From: CAYRES01 sp964423425
GTDB taxonomy: Bacteria > Actinomycetota > Thermoleophilia > RBG-16-64-13
DNA: 64,000 nucleotides
Assembly (NCBI GenBank): GCA_964423425.1
Contig: CAYRES010000002.1
Location: 186,001 to 250,000 of the forward strand
Direction: 5' to 3'
The notes beneath the pieces are model-generated. The model was not told the DNA's origin. It saw only the letters and a program-made list of their open reading frames with translations, and searched no databases. Position numbers and translations under genes: made by a program. Position 1 is the first letter of the stretch, and each line of letters starts with the position of its first letter. Below, piece by piece: positions 1 to 7,433 of the stretch.

Positions 1-1
1 T

Positions 2-406
2 GGTCAACGCACCGACTTCGACAAGCTCATTCTCGATGTCCAGACCAATGGGGCAATCGCTCCCAAGGAGAGCGTGGCCCACGCGGCCAAGCTGTTGCGC
101 GACCAGCTGCAGATCTTCATCGAAGAGAGCGCGGAGCCCGAGCCCGTTGTTGAGGGACTGAAGGAGCAACCCGATTCCGGTGACACGGTCGCCCAGAACA
201 CAGACTATGACGACATGTCCATCGCGGATCTCGACTTGAGCGTCCGTTCCGACAACTGTCTGAAGCGCGAGGGAATCGAGACGGTGGGAGATCTCATCTC
301 CCGCACCCAGAGTGAGTTACTCGCGATTCCCAACTTCGGCAAGAAAAGCATCGACGAGGTTCGGGAGCGCTTGGCGCGGCTCGGCCTCACACTCAGAGGA
401 GAATAA
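2..406 (+). CDS. rpoA: DNA-directed RNA polymerase subunit alpha, C-terminal part (5' cut by window edge)
   Basis: This is the last 134 residues of the alpha subunit of RNA polymerase; the start lies before the window. The reading frame is open from base 2. It opens with the end of the N-terminal assembly domain (GQRTDFDKLILDVQTNG), then an acidic linker, then the alpha C-terminal domain, recognisable by LDLSVRSDNCLKREGI and NFGKKSIDEVRERL, the helix-hairpin-helix fold that touches UP-element DNA and activators. It ends 2 bases before rplQ, the usual order at the end of the large ribosomal-protein operon, so the two are co-transcribed. Confidence 0.97.
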   Translation, partial: GQRTDFDKLILDVQTNGAIAPKESVAHAAKLLRDQLQIFIEESAEPEPVVEGLKEQPDSGDTVAQNTDYDDMSIADLDLSVRSDNCLKREGIETVGDLISRTQSELLAIPNFGKKSIDEVRERLARLGLTLRGE

Positions 407-408
407 CC

Positions 409-759
409 GTGAGGCATCAGAAGAAGGGTAGGCGGTTGGGCATGCAACCCGATCACCGGCGGCTGATGCTGGCGAACCTTGCCTGCTCGGTGCTCGAGCA
501 CGGTCGCATCCGCACCACAGAGGCTCGGGCCAAGGAGGTCAAGCCTTTGGTGGAGAAGGCGATCACGCTGGGCAAGGTGGGTGACCTGCATTCACGCCGC
601 CAGGCCATCAGCCTCCTACGCAACAAGACCATCTCGTACGCGTTGTTCAACGAAATCGCGCCCAAGTATGAAGACCGCGCTGGAGGGTACACGCGCATCC
701 TCAAGATAGGGCCGCGCCAAGGCGACGCCGCTCCCATGGTGTACTTGGAACTCGTCTGA
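409..759 (+). CDS. rplQ: 50S ribosomal protein L17
   Basis: Ribosomal protein L17 of the large subunit, 116 residues, the normal length for the short bacterial form. The family signature MRHQKKGRRLGM is at the N-terminus, followed by TTEARAKEVKPLVEKAITLGK. The start is GTG at 409, preceded by GAGGAGAA a few bases upstream inside the end of rpoA. It sits directly after rpoA as in most bacteria, and 19 bases before the ECF transporter genes, so the ribosomal operon probably reads through into transport genes. Confidence 0.97.
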   Translation: MRHQKKGRRLGMQPDHRRLMLANLACSVLEHGRIRTTEARAKEVKPLVEKAITLGKVGDLHSRRQAISLLRNKTISYALFNEIAPKYEDRAGGYTRILKIGPRQGDAAPMVYLELV

Positions 760-778
760 GGCATACCCAGGTTCGAAG

Positions 779-2650
779 ATGAGCCTGGCTGAGACACAAG
801 TCAGCATGATGAGGGGCGCCGGGGCCGAAGAGGCCCCGGCGCTCGTCTTCGAGGACGTCTCCTTCTCCTATGAGGCCGCCGGCCCGGTACTCTCGTCTGT
901 GAATCTGGCCCTCCAATGCGGCGAAGTCACGGCGCTCGTCGGTCGTAACGGCTCCGGCAAGAGCACCCTGGCTCGATTGGCCAACGGCATCCTCCTACCC
1001 TCGGCCGGCCGTGTTCTCGCAGCGGGGTTGTCAACCGCCGATCGAGAGAGTGTGTGGCTCATCCGCTCCAAGGTCGCCCTCGTCATGCAAGACCCCGAGC
1101 AACAGATCGTGGGTGCGACCGTGGAGGAAGAGACCGCTTTCGGTCTCGAGAACCTGGGGGTGGTCCGCGAGGAGATGCGCATGCGGGTCGGGGAGGTGCT
1201 CGCTCGGCTCAATCTCGCCGACGAAGCGACCACCGAGGTACATCAACTCTCCGGGGGGCAGAAGCAGCGACTCGCACTTGCCGGAGTGCTGGTTCTCCGA
1301 CCACAGGTGCTCGTGCTTGACGAACCCACTTCCATGCTCGACCTGCGGGGCAGGATGGAGCTTGCGCGTATGGTGCGGGAGGAGGCGGCGCGGGGAGTGG
1401 CGGTGATGCTCATCACCCAGAGGGCGGAGGAGGCGGCGGCGGCCGATAGGGTGGTGGTACTCGCTGAGGGGAGGATCGCCTACGATGGGGAGCCCCGGGG
1501 GCTCTTTCCCTCTTCGGTGGCCTCCCGCCTGGGTCTCAGTCTTCCCCCGGTGCTCAAGCTGGCGGCGCAGTTGCCCCTCGGGCAGCGGGAAGTGGGTCGG
1601 CACACGATGGAAGAGACTGGCAGTGTAGGCGCAGAAGCACCGACTCCCGAAGCGCTGCCCCGCACGAAGGACGCGCTCCTCACGGCACTCGAGAAGATGA
1701 GGGCGGAACGCCGGGTTGACGGTCCGGTACCGCGTAGAGGGGGCCGCAGGCGGCCGCCTGCGGCGCCTGCGGCCCGTCTCACCGGTGTGTCGCTCTCCTA
1801 CGCAGTGGGTGCCGGTGAGGTCCGCCAGGCTCTGTCTCAACTTGACCTTGAGGTTCCGGCAGGTGCGGTGACTGCACTCCTCGGCGCGACCGCTTCGGGT
1901 AAGAGTTCTCTGCTTCACGTCTTGGGCGGAGTGCGGCAAGCGGGCGAAGGCACGGTCGAGGTGCTTGGGCGTGTGGTGGCGCGGAGTGGCGACTTTCCCC
2001 GCAGCCTCGTCGGTCTCGCGCTGCAGCGCCCGGAGTCGGCGCTCTTTGCCGCCACCGTCGAGGAGGACGTGGCCGCCGCGCCGCGGTACCGGGGGCTCGA
2101 GGGCCGGGCTCTGCAAGAGAGGGTGTCCGGGGCGCTCGCCGCCGTTGGCCTGGATGACTCGTTCAGGGAGAGATCGCCCTTCGCGCTCTCGGTAGGGGAG
2201 CAGCGGCGGGTGGCGCTTGCCGGAGTGCTCTCTCTCGCTCCTCAACTCCTCCTGCTCGATGAGCCCGCTGCCGGACTCGACCCGGCGGGCCGGGCACGGC
2301 TTCTCTCCAGGTTGGTTCCCCGCCGGCCGAGGCCGGGCTCCGGCCGGGTGCGCACGGGGGCGGCGGCTTCTCGGATGTTGACGAGCAGCGTGCACACCGT
2401 TGTCTTCTCCACGCACGACACCGAGGAAGCCGCCGCCTATGCCGACTACGTGGCTGTCATCGCCCACGGCCGGGTGGCTGAGTTCGGGAGGACCGGAAGG
2501 GTGCTTGCGGATGTGGGGCTGCTTGAGGCGCACGGACTCGAGGCGCCTCTCGCCGCCAGCCTGGGGGCCCGTTTGGGTGCCGAGCCCGCCGACAGGGTCT
2601 TCGATCCGACGAGCCTTGTTCGCTTCATCTCGGGGAGTGGACAGAGGTGA
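779..2650 (+). CDS. Fused energy-coupling factor ABC ATPase (EcfA1-EcfA2 in one chain)
   Basis: Two ABC ATPase domains in one 623-residue chain, expected to power a group II ECF vitamin or metal importer with EcfT and separate S-components. Domain 1 has Walker A near residues 55-62 (GRNGSGKS), the ECF-type Q-loop QDPEQQIVG, signature LSGGQ at 157-161 and Walker B LVLDEP at about 178-183. Domain 2 has Walker A GATASGKS at 369-376, signature LSVGE at 470-474 and Walker B LLLDEP around 491-496. The H-loop of domain 1 reads LITQ (Gln214 instead of His), while domain 2 has FSTH (His546). A basic, Pro/Arg-rich linker lies around 270-330. A later in-frame ATG at 809 is a possible start. It overlaps ecfT by 4 bases. 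The substrate is unknown because no S-component is in the window. Confidence 0.92.
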   Translation: MSLAETQVSMMRGAGAEEAPALVFEDVSFSYEAAGPVLSSVNLALQCGEVTALVGRNGSGKSTLARLANGILLPSAGRVLAAGLSTADRESVWLIRSKVALVMQDPEQQIVGATVEEETAFGLENLGVVREEMRMRVGEVLARLNLADEATTEVHQLSGGQKQRLALAGVLVLRPQVLVLDEPTSMLDLRGRMELARMVREEAARGVAVMLITQRAEEAAAADRVVVLAEGRIAYDGEPRGLFPSSVASRLGLSLPPVLKLAAQLPLGQREVGRHTMEETGSVGAEAPTPEALPRTKDALLTALEKMRAERRVDGPVPRRGGRRRPPAAPAARLTGVSLSYAVGAGEVRQALSQLDLEVPAGAVTALLGATASGKSSLLHVLGGVRQAGEGTVEVLGRVVARSGDFPRSLVGLALQRPESALFAATVEEDVAAAPRYRGLEGRALQERVSGALAAVGLDDSFRERSPFALSVGEQRRVALAGVLSLAPQLLLLDEPAAGLDPAGRARLLSRLVPRRPRPGSGRVRTGAAASRMLTSSVHTVVFSTHDTEEAAAYADYVAVIAHGRVAEFGRTGRVLADVGLLEAHGLEAPLAASLGARLGAEPADRVFDPTSLVRFISGSGQR

Positions 2651-3459
2651 AGAAGGGCTCGGTCCTGCCTGTCGTGGGCCAGTACGTGCCGGCTGCGAGC
2701 CCGATTCATGCGCTCGACCCGCGTCTCAAGCTGGGCTTCAGTGTGGCCTTGGTCGCCGCTCTGTTCCTGGTGGCGGGATGGAGAGGCATGGGCGTACTTG
2801 CATTCGGGCTGTTCGTGGCGCTTCTTCTCTCCCGCGTGTCTCCACTCTACCTTCTTCGAGGCTTTCTTCCCCTCCTCGTCCTCCTTGTGGTCACCTTCGT
2901 TCTGCAGGCGTTCACCCTACCGGGCACCCCTCTGTGGCAGGTGGGCCCTTTCCAGATGACGGTGGAGGGGGCGGGACGGGGCGGTCTTCTCGCGGTGCGC
3001 CTGGCGCTGCTGTTCCTGTCCGGTACGCTGCTTGTCATGACCACCGCCCCGGTGTCGCTCACCGACGGGCTGGCCTGGTACATGGCCCCGTTCGAACGGG
3101 TGGGTTTCCCCGCTGCCGATGCCGCCTTCATGATGACCATCGCCCTTCGCTTCATCCCCACCCTCATGCGGCAGTTCAATGAGCTTGTCATGGCCCGCCG
3201 GGCTCGCGGCATCGATGCCGGCTTCCGCAGCCTGCGTGGCTTCTCGTCGGGACTCATGCCCGTGGTAGTACCCTTGTTCATCCAGAGCTTCAGACAGGCC
3301 GACGTACTGGCCACGGCGATGGAGAGCCGCGGGTACCGGGGGGGCCGCGGGCGCAGTCATTACCGGCTGATGAGATTTCGTCCGGCCGACGCGGTGGCGG
3401 TGGGGATCCTGGCTCTCTACTTGGCGGTGGCTCTCTCGGTAGGGCGGCTTTTCGGATAG
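2647..3459 (+). CDS. ecfT: Energy-coupling factor transporter transmembrane protein EcfT
   Basis: The integral membrane T-component (270 residues) of an ECF importer, which links the two ATPase domains to substrate-binding S-proteins. Several hydrophobic segments are visible (about residues 28-65, 70-90, 105-130 and the C-terminal end). The cytoplasmic coupling helices carry the two expected arginine motifs, ARRARGIDAG and SRGYRGGRGR, which dock into the ATPases. The start GTG at 2647 shares bases with the TGA of the fused EcfA gene (GTGA overlap), so translation is coupled and 1:1 production with the fused ATPase is likely. Confidence 0.93.
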   Translation: MKKGSVLPVVGQYVPAASPIHALDPRLKLGFSVALVAALFLVAGWRGMGVLAFGLFVALLLSRVSPLYLLRGFLPLLVLLVVTFVLQAFTLPGTPLWQVGPFQMTVEGAGRGGLLAVRLALLFLSGTLLVMTTAPVSLTDGLAWYMAPFERVGFPAADAAFMMTIALRFIPTLMRQFNELVMARRARGIDAGFRSLRGFSSGLMPVVVPLFIQSFRQADVLATAMESRGYRGGRGRSHYRLMRFRPADAVAVGILALYLAVALSVGRLFG

Positions 3460-3466
3460 AGGGGAC

Positions 3467-4411
3467 GTGGAGCGAGCGTTACAGACAGACGGTTCGGGCT
3501 GCCTCCGCCGGGAAGGCGGGGCCACTGTGGTACAGGGTTGCTGCGAGGCGGGCGAAGGGGAGCAGGTACCCTCACCACCCGTCTATCGCCTCGAACTGCA
3601 GTACGCCGGCTGCGGCCTGCACGGCTGGTCCAGCCAGCCGGACCTCCCGACTGTGCGGGGCGCGGTGGAGGAGGCCTTCCGCACGGTTCTTGGAGGAGTG
3701 CCCCGGCTTGTGGTGGCCGGACGCACGGATACAGGCGTGCATGCGCGGCGGCAGGTGGTGAGTGTGCATGCGCCGCCGGAGCCGACGGGAACGAAGGTGG
3801 ACAAGCTCTTCGACCCGCGCGCGGAGAGCCTCCCCGACACGACCTCGCTACTCCGTTCGCTGAACGCGCTCACGCCCCCCCAGGTCCTACTCTATGCATT
3901 CGAAGCGGCTGCTCCTGGGTTCGATGCACGCCGTCAAGCCCTGTCTCGCCGCTATCGCTACTTTGTATCCTCACAGGAGGGAGTGGGCCCGTTGCTCGCA
4001 GAATACGTCTGGCGGTTGCCCTCGCTACCCGATCTCGATAGCCTCCGGCGTCAGGCGGCGCTTCTCCCCGGTCTGCATGATTTCTCCGCCTTCACTCCCA
4101 CCAAGTCCGAGCACCGACATTTCGGCCGAGTTGTGCGAGCCGCCCGATGGGAGCGCCGAGGTGAGCTTGTGTGGTTCGACATCGAGGCCGAGTCTTTCCT
4201 GCGGCACATGGTGAGGACACTGGTGGGAACGATGATCGAGGGATCCCGCCGCCACGCGCCGGAGTCCTCGTTCGAGCGGCTGTTGTGCGGTGCTCCTCGT
4301 TCCGAGGCCGGCGTGACTGCTCCTGCGCGAGGGCTCTTCTTCTGGGACATACGCTATCCCGATGCGTATAGCACGGATGCTCGCCCCCCGCTGCTTGCCC
4401 TACCCTCGTGA
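3467..4411 (+). CDS. truA: tRNA pseudouridine(38-40) synthase TruA
   Basis: TruA converts uridines 38-40 in the anticodon arm of tRNAs to pseudouridine. The catalytic aspartate lies in GRTDTGVHARRQ, and the family blocks LELQYAGCGLHGW, LSRRYRYFV and ESFLRHMVRTLVGTM follow in the right order. At 314 residues it is about 35-40 residues longer than usual at the N-terminus (TruA normally begins just before the LELQYAG block). The called start is GTG 3467 after AGGGGAC; an in-frame GTG at 3527, preceded by GGAAGGCGGGG, would give a more typical protein. It is 7 bases downstream of ecfT, so it is probably in the same transcript. Confidence 0.94.
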   Translation: MERALQTDGSGCLRREGGATVVQGCCEAGEGEQVPSPPVYRLELQYAGCGLHGWSSQPDLPTVRGAVEEAFRTVLGGVPRLVVAGRTDTGVHARRQVVSVHAPPEPTGTKVDKLFDPRAESLPDTTSLLRSLNALTPPQVLLYAFEAAAPGFDARRQALSRRYRYFVSSQEGVGPLLAEYVWRLPSLPDLDSLRRQAALLPGLHDFSAFTPTKSEHRHFGRVVRAARWERRGELVWFDIEAESFLRHMVRTLVGTMIEGSRRHAPESSFERLLCGAPRSEAGVTAPARGLFFWDIRYPDAYSTDARPPLLALPS

Positions 4412-4464
4412 GTGACAGGGATGCAGCCTGTTCCGGGGGCGGCCGGGGCCGGTCCTTGCGCGGC

Positions 4465-4493
4465 TTGACACCCCGGGGCTGCTCCACTATCAT
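4465..4493 (+). promoter_or_regulatory. Housekeeping-sigma promoter for rplM-rpsI
   Basis: A perfect -35 TTGACA (4465-4470) is separated by 17 bases from a near-consensus -10 TATCAT (4488-4493). It lies 24-27 bases upstream of rplM in the spacer after truA, so the ribosomal pair L13-S9 has its own strong promoter. This is one of the best promoter matches in the window. Confidence 0.82.
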
Positions 4494-4519
4494 GCCTGCT
4501 TGCGTCTCAAGGAGGTATG

Positions 4520-4945
4520 GTGAAGACTTATTCGGCGAAACCCGGGGAAGTGGAGCGAAAGTGGTACGTGATCGATGCCGAGGGCAAGACTCTCGGCCGG
4601 CTCGCCACCGACATCTCCGTGCTGCTTCGGGGCAAGAACAAGCCACAGTATACCCCTCACGTCGACACCGGGGATTTCGTCGTGGTAGTCAACGCCGGCA
4701 AGGTGGCCGTGACGGGTAACAAGCTTGAAGACAAGATGTACTATCGGCATACGGGCCGTCCGGGCAGCCTGCGGGTGTGCTCGTTGCAGCAGATGCTCAA
4801 GGCTCGGCCCACCGAGGTGCTTCGCAAAGCGGTCAAGGGCATGATGCCCAAGAACAAGCTGGCTGCCAGGCAAATCAACAAACTGAAGATCTACGCTGGA
4901 CCCGATCATCCACACGCGGCCCAGCGGCCGGAGGCGATCGAATGA
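4520..4945 (+). CDS. rplM: 50S ribosomal protein L13
   Basis: Ribosomal protein L13, an early assembly protein of the large subunit. The chain begins MKTYSAKPGEVERKWYVIDA and carries GKTLGRLAT, YTPHVDTGDF and VAVTGNK, typical of the family; length 141 is normal. Two adjacent starts exist, ATG 4517 and GTG 4520. The Shine-Dalgarno AAGGAGG ends at 4515, only 1 base from the ATG but 4 from the GTG, and the family begins at MKT, so GTG 4520 is preferred. It overlaps rpsI by 4 bases (ATGA), the standard L13-S9 pairing. Confidence 0.96.
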   Translation: MKTYSAKPGEVERKWYVIDAEGKTLGRLATDISVLLRGKNKPQYTPHVDTGDFVVVVNAGKVAVTGNKLEDKMYYRHTGRPGSLRVCSLQQMLKARPTEVLRKAVKGMMPKNKLAARQINKLKIYAGPDHPHAAQRPEAIE

Positions 4946-5337
4946 CGACTGGCGTAGTCTACAGCGCGACGGGCAAGCGTAAGACCTCGGTCGCGCGTGT
5001 GCGCTTGATACCGGGCTCAGGCAACGTGCTCGTGAACGGGCAGACGCTGCGGGAGTACTTTGGCCGGGAGACCCTTACGCAGATAGTGCGCACTCCGCTC
5101 GTGGAGACGAGCACTGAAGGCCGCTACGACATCGTGGCGAAGCTGCACGGCGGCGGCAAGTCCGGCCAAGCGGGAGCGTTGCGGCACGGCATCGCCCGCG
5201 CGCTCGTGGAGGCCGATCCCTCGCTACGTACAGACTTGAAGCGCTCAGGGTTTCTCACGCGCGACGCCCGTATGGTGGAGCGCAAGAAGGCCGGCCTCAA
5301 GAAGGCCCGCAAGCGCCCGCAGTTCTCCAAGCGCTAG
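4942..5337 (+). CDS. rpsI: 30S ribosomal protein S9
   Basis: Ribosomal protein S9 (131 residues), whose C-terminal tail reaches the P-site tRNA. It shows YSATGKRKTSVARVRL at the N-terminus, GGGKSGQAGALRHGIARAL in the middle and the invariant C-terminal RKRPQFSKR. The ATG at 4942 overlaps the rplM stop, so the start is fixed by translational coupling; the same frame stays open further upstream but that part only shadows rplM. A perfect hairpin terminator lies 27 bases downstream. Confidence 0.97.
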   Translation: MTTGVVYSATGKRKTSVARVRLIPGSGNVLVNGQTLREYFGRETLTQIVRTPLVETSTEGRYDIVAKLHGGGKSGQAGALRHGIARALVEADPSLRTDLKRSGFLTRDARMVERKKAGLKKARKRPQFSKR

Positions 5338-5364
5338 CTCCGGGCTGCCATTCTCAGTACAGGC

Positions 5365-5396
5365 GAAGCGGGGGAGCATGCTCCCCCGCTTCTTTA
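5365..5396 (+). terminator. Intrinsic terminator after rpsI (perfect 28-bp palindrome)
   Basis: Bases 5365-5392 are a perfect palindrome (left arm GAAGCGGGGGAGCA) followed by TTTAT. The GC-rich stem plus short T-run fits a rho-independent terminator for the rplM-rpsI unit. Confidence 0.85.
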
Positions 5397-5598
5397 TCCT
5401 GCCGCCTACTTCCTGCCGCCTGCCTTCCATAATGCACTCTTCATCCTCCCCCACCTCATGGCTGCGGCGTGGACTCCTGTAGGGGCGCCGAGCTTCGCAG
5501 GGGTGCAGCCGGTGCGGAGTTGGGGGGAGACTCTCTAGTATACTTGCCAGCGTGAGCAGTTCGTTCGATCGCCCCACGCGCTTCCGGAGGTTCAAGTC
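5397..5598. other. Spacer upstream of glmS, no ribozyme seen
   Basis: This 200-base spacer has short pyrimidine-rich direct repeats (CTGCCGCCT/CTTCCTGCCG type at about 5399-5425) and a -10-like TATACT at 5539-5544 without a convincing -35. I looked for the glmS ribozyme core seen in many Gram-positives and did not find it. The Shine-Dalgarno GGAGG at about 5586-5590 serves glmS. Confidence 0.5.
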
Positions 5599-7431
5599 GT
5601 GTGCGGAATCATCGGCTACGTAGGGCATAGACCCTGTCGCGACATCCTGTTTCGAGGTCTCCGTAGGCTGGAGTATCGTGGTTACGACTCCGCCGGTATC
5701 TCGGTGGTGCGGGAGGGCCGTTTCGATCTGCTCCACGCCGTGGGCAATCTCGATCGGCTGGAGGCCATTCTCGACCGCATAGCCGACGGACCCACCGCCG
5801 GCATGGCCCACACCCGCTGGGCTACACACGGGGTTCCGTCCGAGGCGAACGCCCATCCCCACACCGACTGCACCGGCGCCTTCGCCATCGTGGTGAACGG
5901 GATTGTGGAGAACTACCTCTCCCTGCGTGCCGAACTACGCGCGCAGGGTCACGATTTCTCCTCCGACACCGACGCGGAAGTGGTGGCCCATCTCATCGAG
6001 CGGGCGTATGCAGGTTCATTGAGAGAGGCGGTCGCCCGCATCTATGGCGAGATAGAGGGACACCTCACCATCTGCGCCATGGCGGTGGCGGAGCCCGAGG
6101 TGCTGGTGGCGGTGCGCAAAGAGACACCGCTCGTGGTGGGCCGGGGAGAGGGTGAGAGCTTCGTTGCCTCCGCGGTCATCGCCTTCATGTCCGAGACCAG
6201 GGAGGCGGCCTACCCGGAGAACGGCCAAGTCGTGGAACTCACCCGCGACGGCGTGCATCTCTACGATCTCGGGGGCGCGGAACTCGAGCCGGCGTGGACC
6301 CATGTCGACTTCGACGAAGACGCCGCCGAGAAGGGCGGCTACGAGACCTTCATGCTGAAGGAGATCCACGAGCAGTCCCAGGCTCTCGCCGACACTCTGG
6401 CCGAGCGCATCAGCGAAGACGGGCAGGTCATGGTGGATGGCGTGAGTCTCGAGCCCGAGGATTTCCGCCGCCTGCAGCAGGTGTTGATCGTGGCCTGCGG
6501 CACGTCCTATCACGCCGGACTGTTCGCCAAGTATGCGCTCGAGCGCTGGGCGCGGCTGCCGGTCGATATCGACGTGGCCTCGGAGTTCAGATACCGCGAC
6601 CCGGTGGTGAATCAGGGCACGCTGTGCATCGGTATCACCCAGTCCGGGGAGACGGCCGACACCCTGGCGGCCATGCGCCTGGCCCGGAGTGCCGGCGCGT
6701 ATGTGGTCGCCATCACCAACATCCTGGGCAGCCAGGCCACCCGTGACGCCGATGGCGTGCTGTTCACCCGGGCCGGTCTGGAAATCGGGGTGGCGGCTAC
6801 CAAGACCCTTCTCGCCCAGTTCTTGGCCATGGTGCTGTTCGCTCTCCATGCCGGCCGAGCGAGGGGCTTCATGGAGGAGTCGGAGGTGCGGGAGGTGGTC
6901 GACGAGCTCCGCAGCCTGCCCCGGCTTCTCACCGACTACCTGGAGGGTGGGGCTGAGAGCGAGATTGCCCGGGTGGCCGCCGACAACGCCGCCCATCGTT
7001 TCTTCCTCTATCTGGGCCGGAACGTGGGTCTTCCCGTGTGTCTCGAGGGAGCCCTTAAGCTCAAGGAGATCTCTTACATTCCCACCGAGGCATATGCGGC
7101 CGGCGAGATGAAGCACGGCCCTATCGCGCTTTTGGAGAAGGGGTCGCCGGTGGTGGTGGTGGCAACGGACGGCCACACGTACGACAAGTTGGTCTCGAAT
7201 ATCCAGGAAGTGAAGGCGCGGGGAGCCAAGGTCATCGCCGTGGCCACCGAGGGCAATCAGGGCATCGGGGAGATGGCCGACGAGGTCTTCTTCGTACCCC
7301 GCACCTCCGAGATGCTGTCGCCGCTCATGGCCGTTGTCCCGCTTCAGCTGTTCGCGTATCACGTCGCCCGGCACAACGGCGAGGCTGTGGACCAGCCGCG
7401 GAACCTGGCCAAGACTGTGACCGTGGAGTAG
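5599..7431 (+). CDS. glmS: Glutamine--fructose-6-phosphate aminotransferase (isomerizing)
   Basis: GlmS makes glucosamine-6-phosphate from fructose-6-phosphate and glutamine, the entry to UDP-GlcNAc and peptidoglycan. The chain (610 residues, normal length) starts with GTG-TGC, so the nucleophilic Cys becomes residue 1 after Met removal (MCGIIGYVG). The glutaminase half has RRLEYRGYDSAG and HTRWATHG; the isomerase half has two SIS domains, with CGTSYHAGL, GITQSGETADT and a conserved C-terminal LAKTVTVE. The SD is CCGGAGG, 8 bases upstream. It ends 2 bases before the AcpS fusion gene and is probably co-transcribed with it, as glmS, acpS and nnr commonly neighbour each other. Confidence 0.97.
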   Translation: MCGIIGYVGHRPCRDILFRGLRRLEYRGYDSAGISVVREGRFDLLHAVGNLDRLEAILDRIADGPTAGMAHTRWATHGVPSEANAHPHTDCTGAFAIVVNGIVENYLSLRAELRAQGHDFSSDTDAEVVAHLIERAYAGSLREAVARIYGEIEGHLTICAMAVAEPEVLVAVRKETPLVVGRGEGESFVASAVIAFMSETREAAYPENGQVVELTRDGVHLYDLGGAELEPAWTHVDFDEDAAEKGGYETFMLKEIHEQSQALADTLAERISEDGQVMVDGVSLEPEDFRRLQQVLIVACGTSYHAGLFAKYALERWARLPVDIDVASEFRYRDPVVNQGTLCIGITQSGETADTLAAMRLARSAGAYVVAITNILGSQATRDADGVLFTRAGLEIGVAATKTLLAQFLAMVLFALHAGRARGFMEESEVREVVDELRSLPRLLTDYLEGGAESEIARVAADNAAHRFFLYLGRNVGLPVCLEGALKLKEISYIPTEAYAAGEMKHGPIALLEKGSPVVVVATDGHTYDKLVSNIQEVKARGAKVIAVATEGNQGIGEMADEVFFVPRTSEMLSPLMAVVPLQLFAYHVARHNGEAVDQPRNLAKTVTVE

Positions 7432-7433
7432 GC

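Noticed and set aside
5397..5598. A glmS ribozyme upstream of glmS
   Set aside because: No ribozyme core or pseudoknot segments were recognisable in the spacer.
6016..7374. A 452-codon minus-strand frame opposite glmS
   Set aside because: Antisense shadow of glmS with low-complexity composition.
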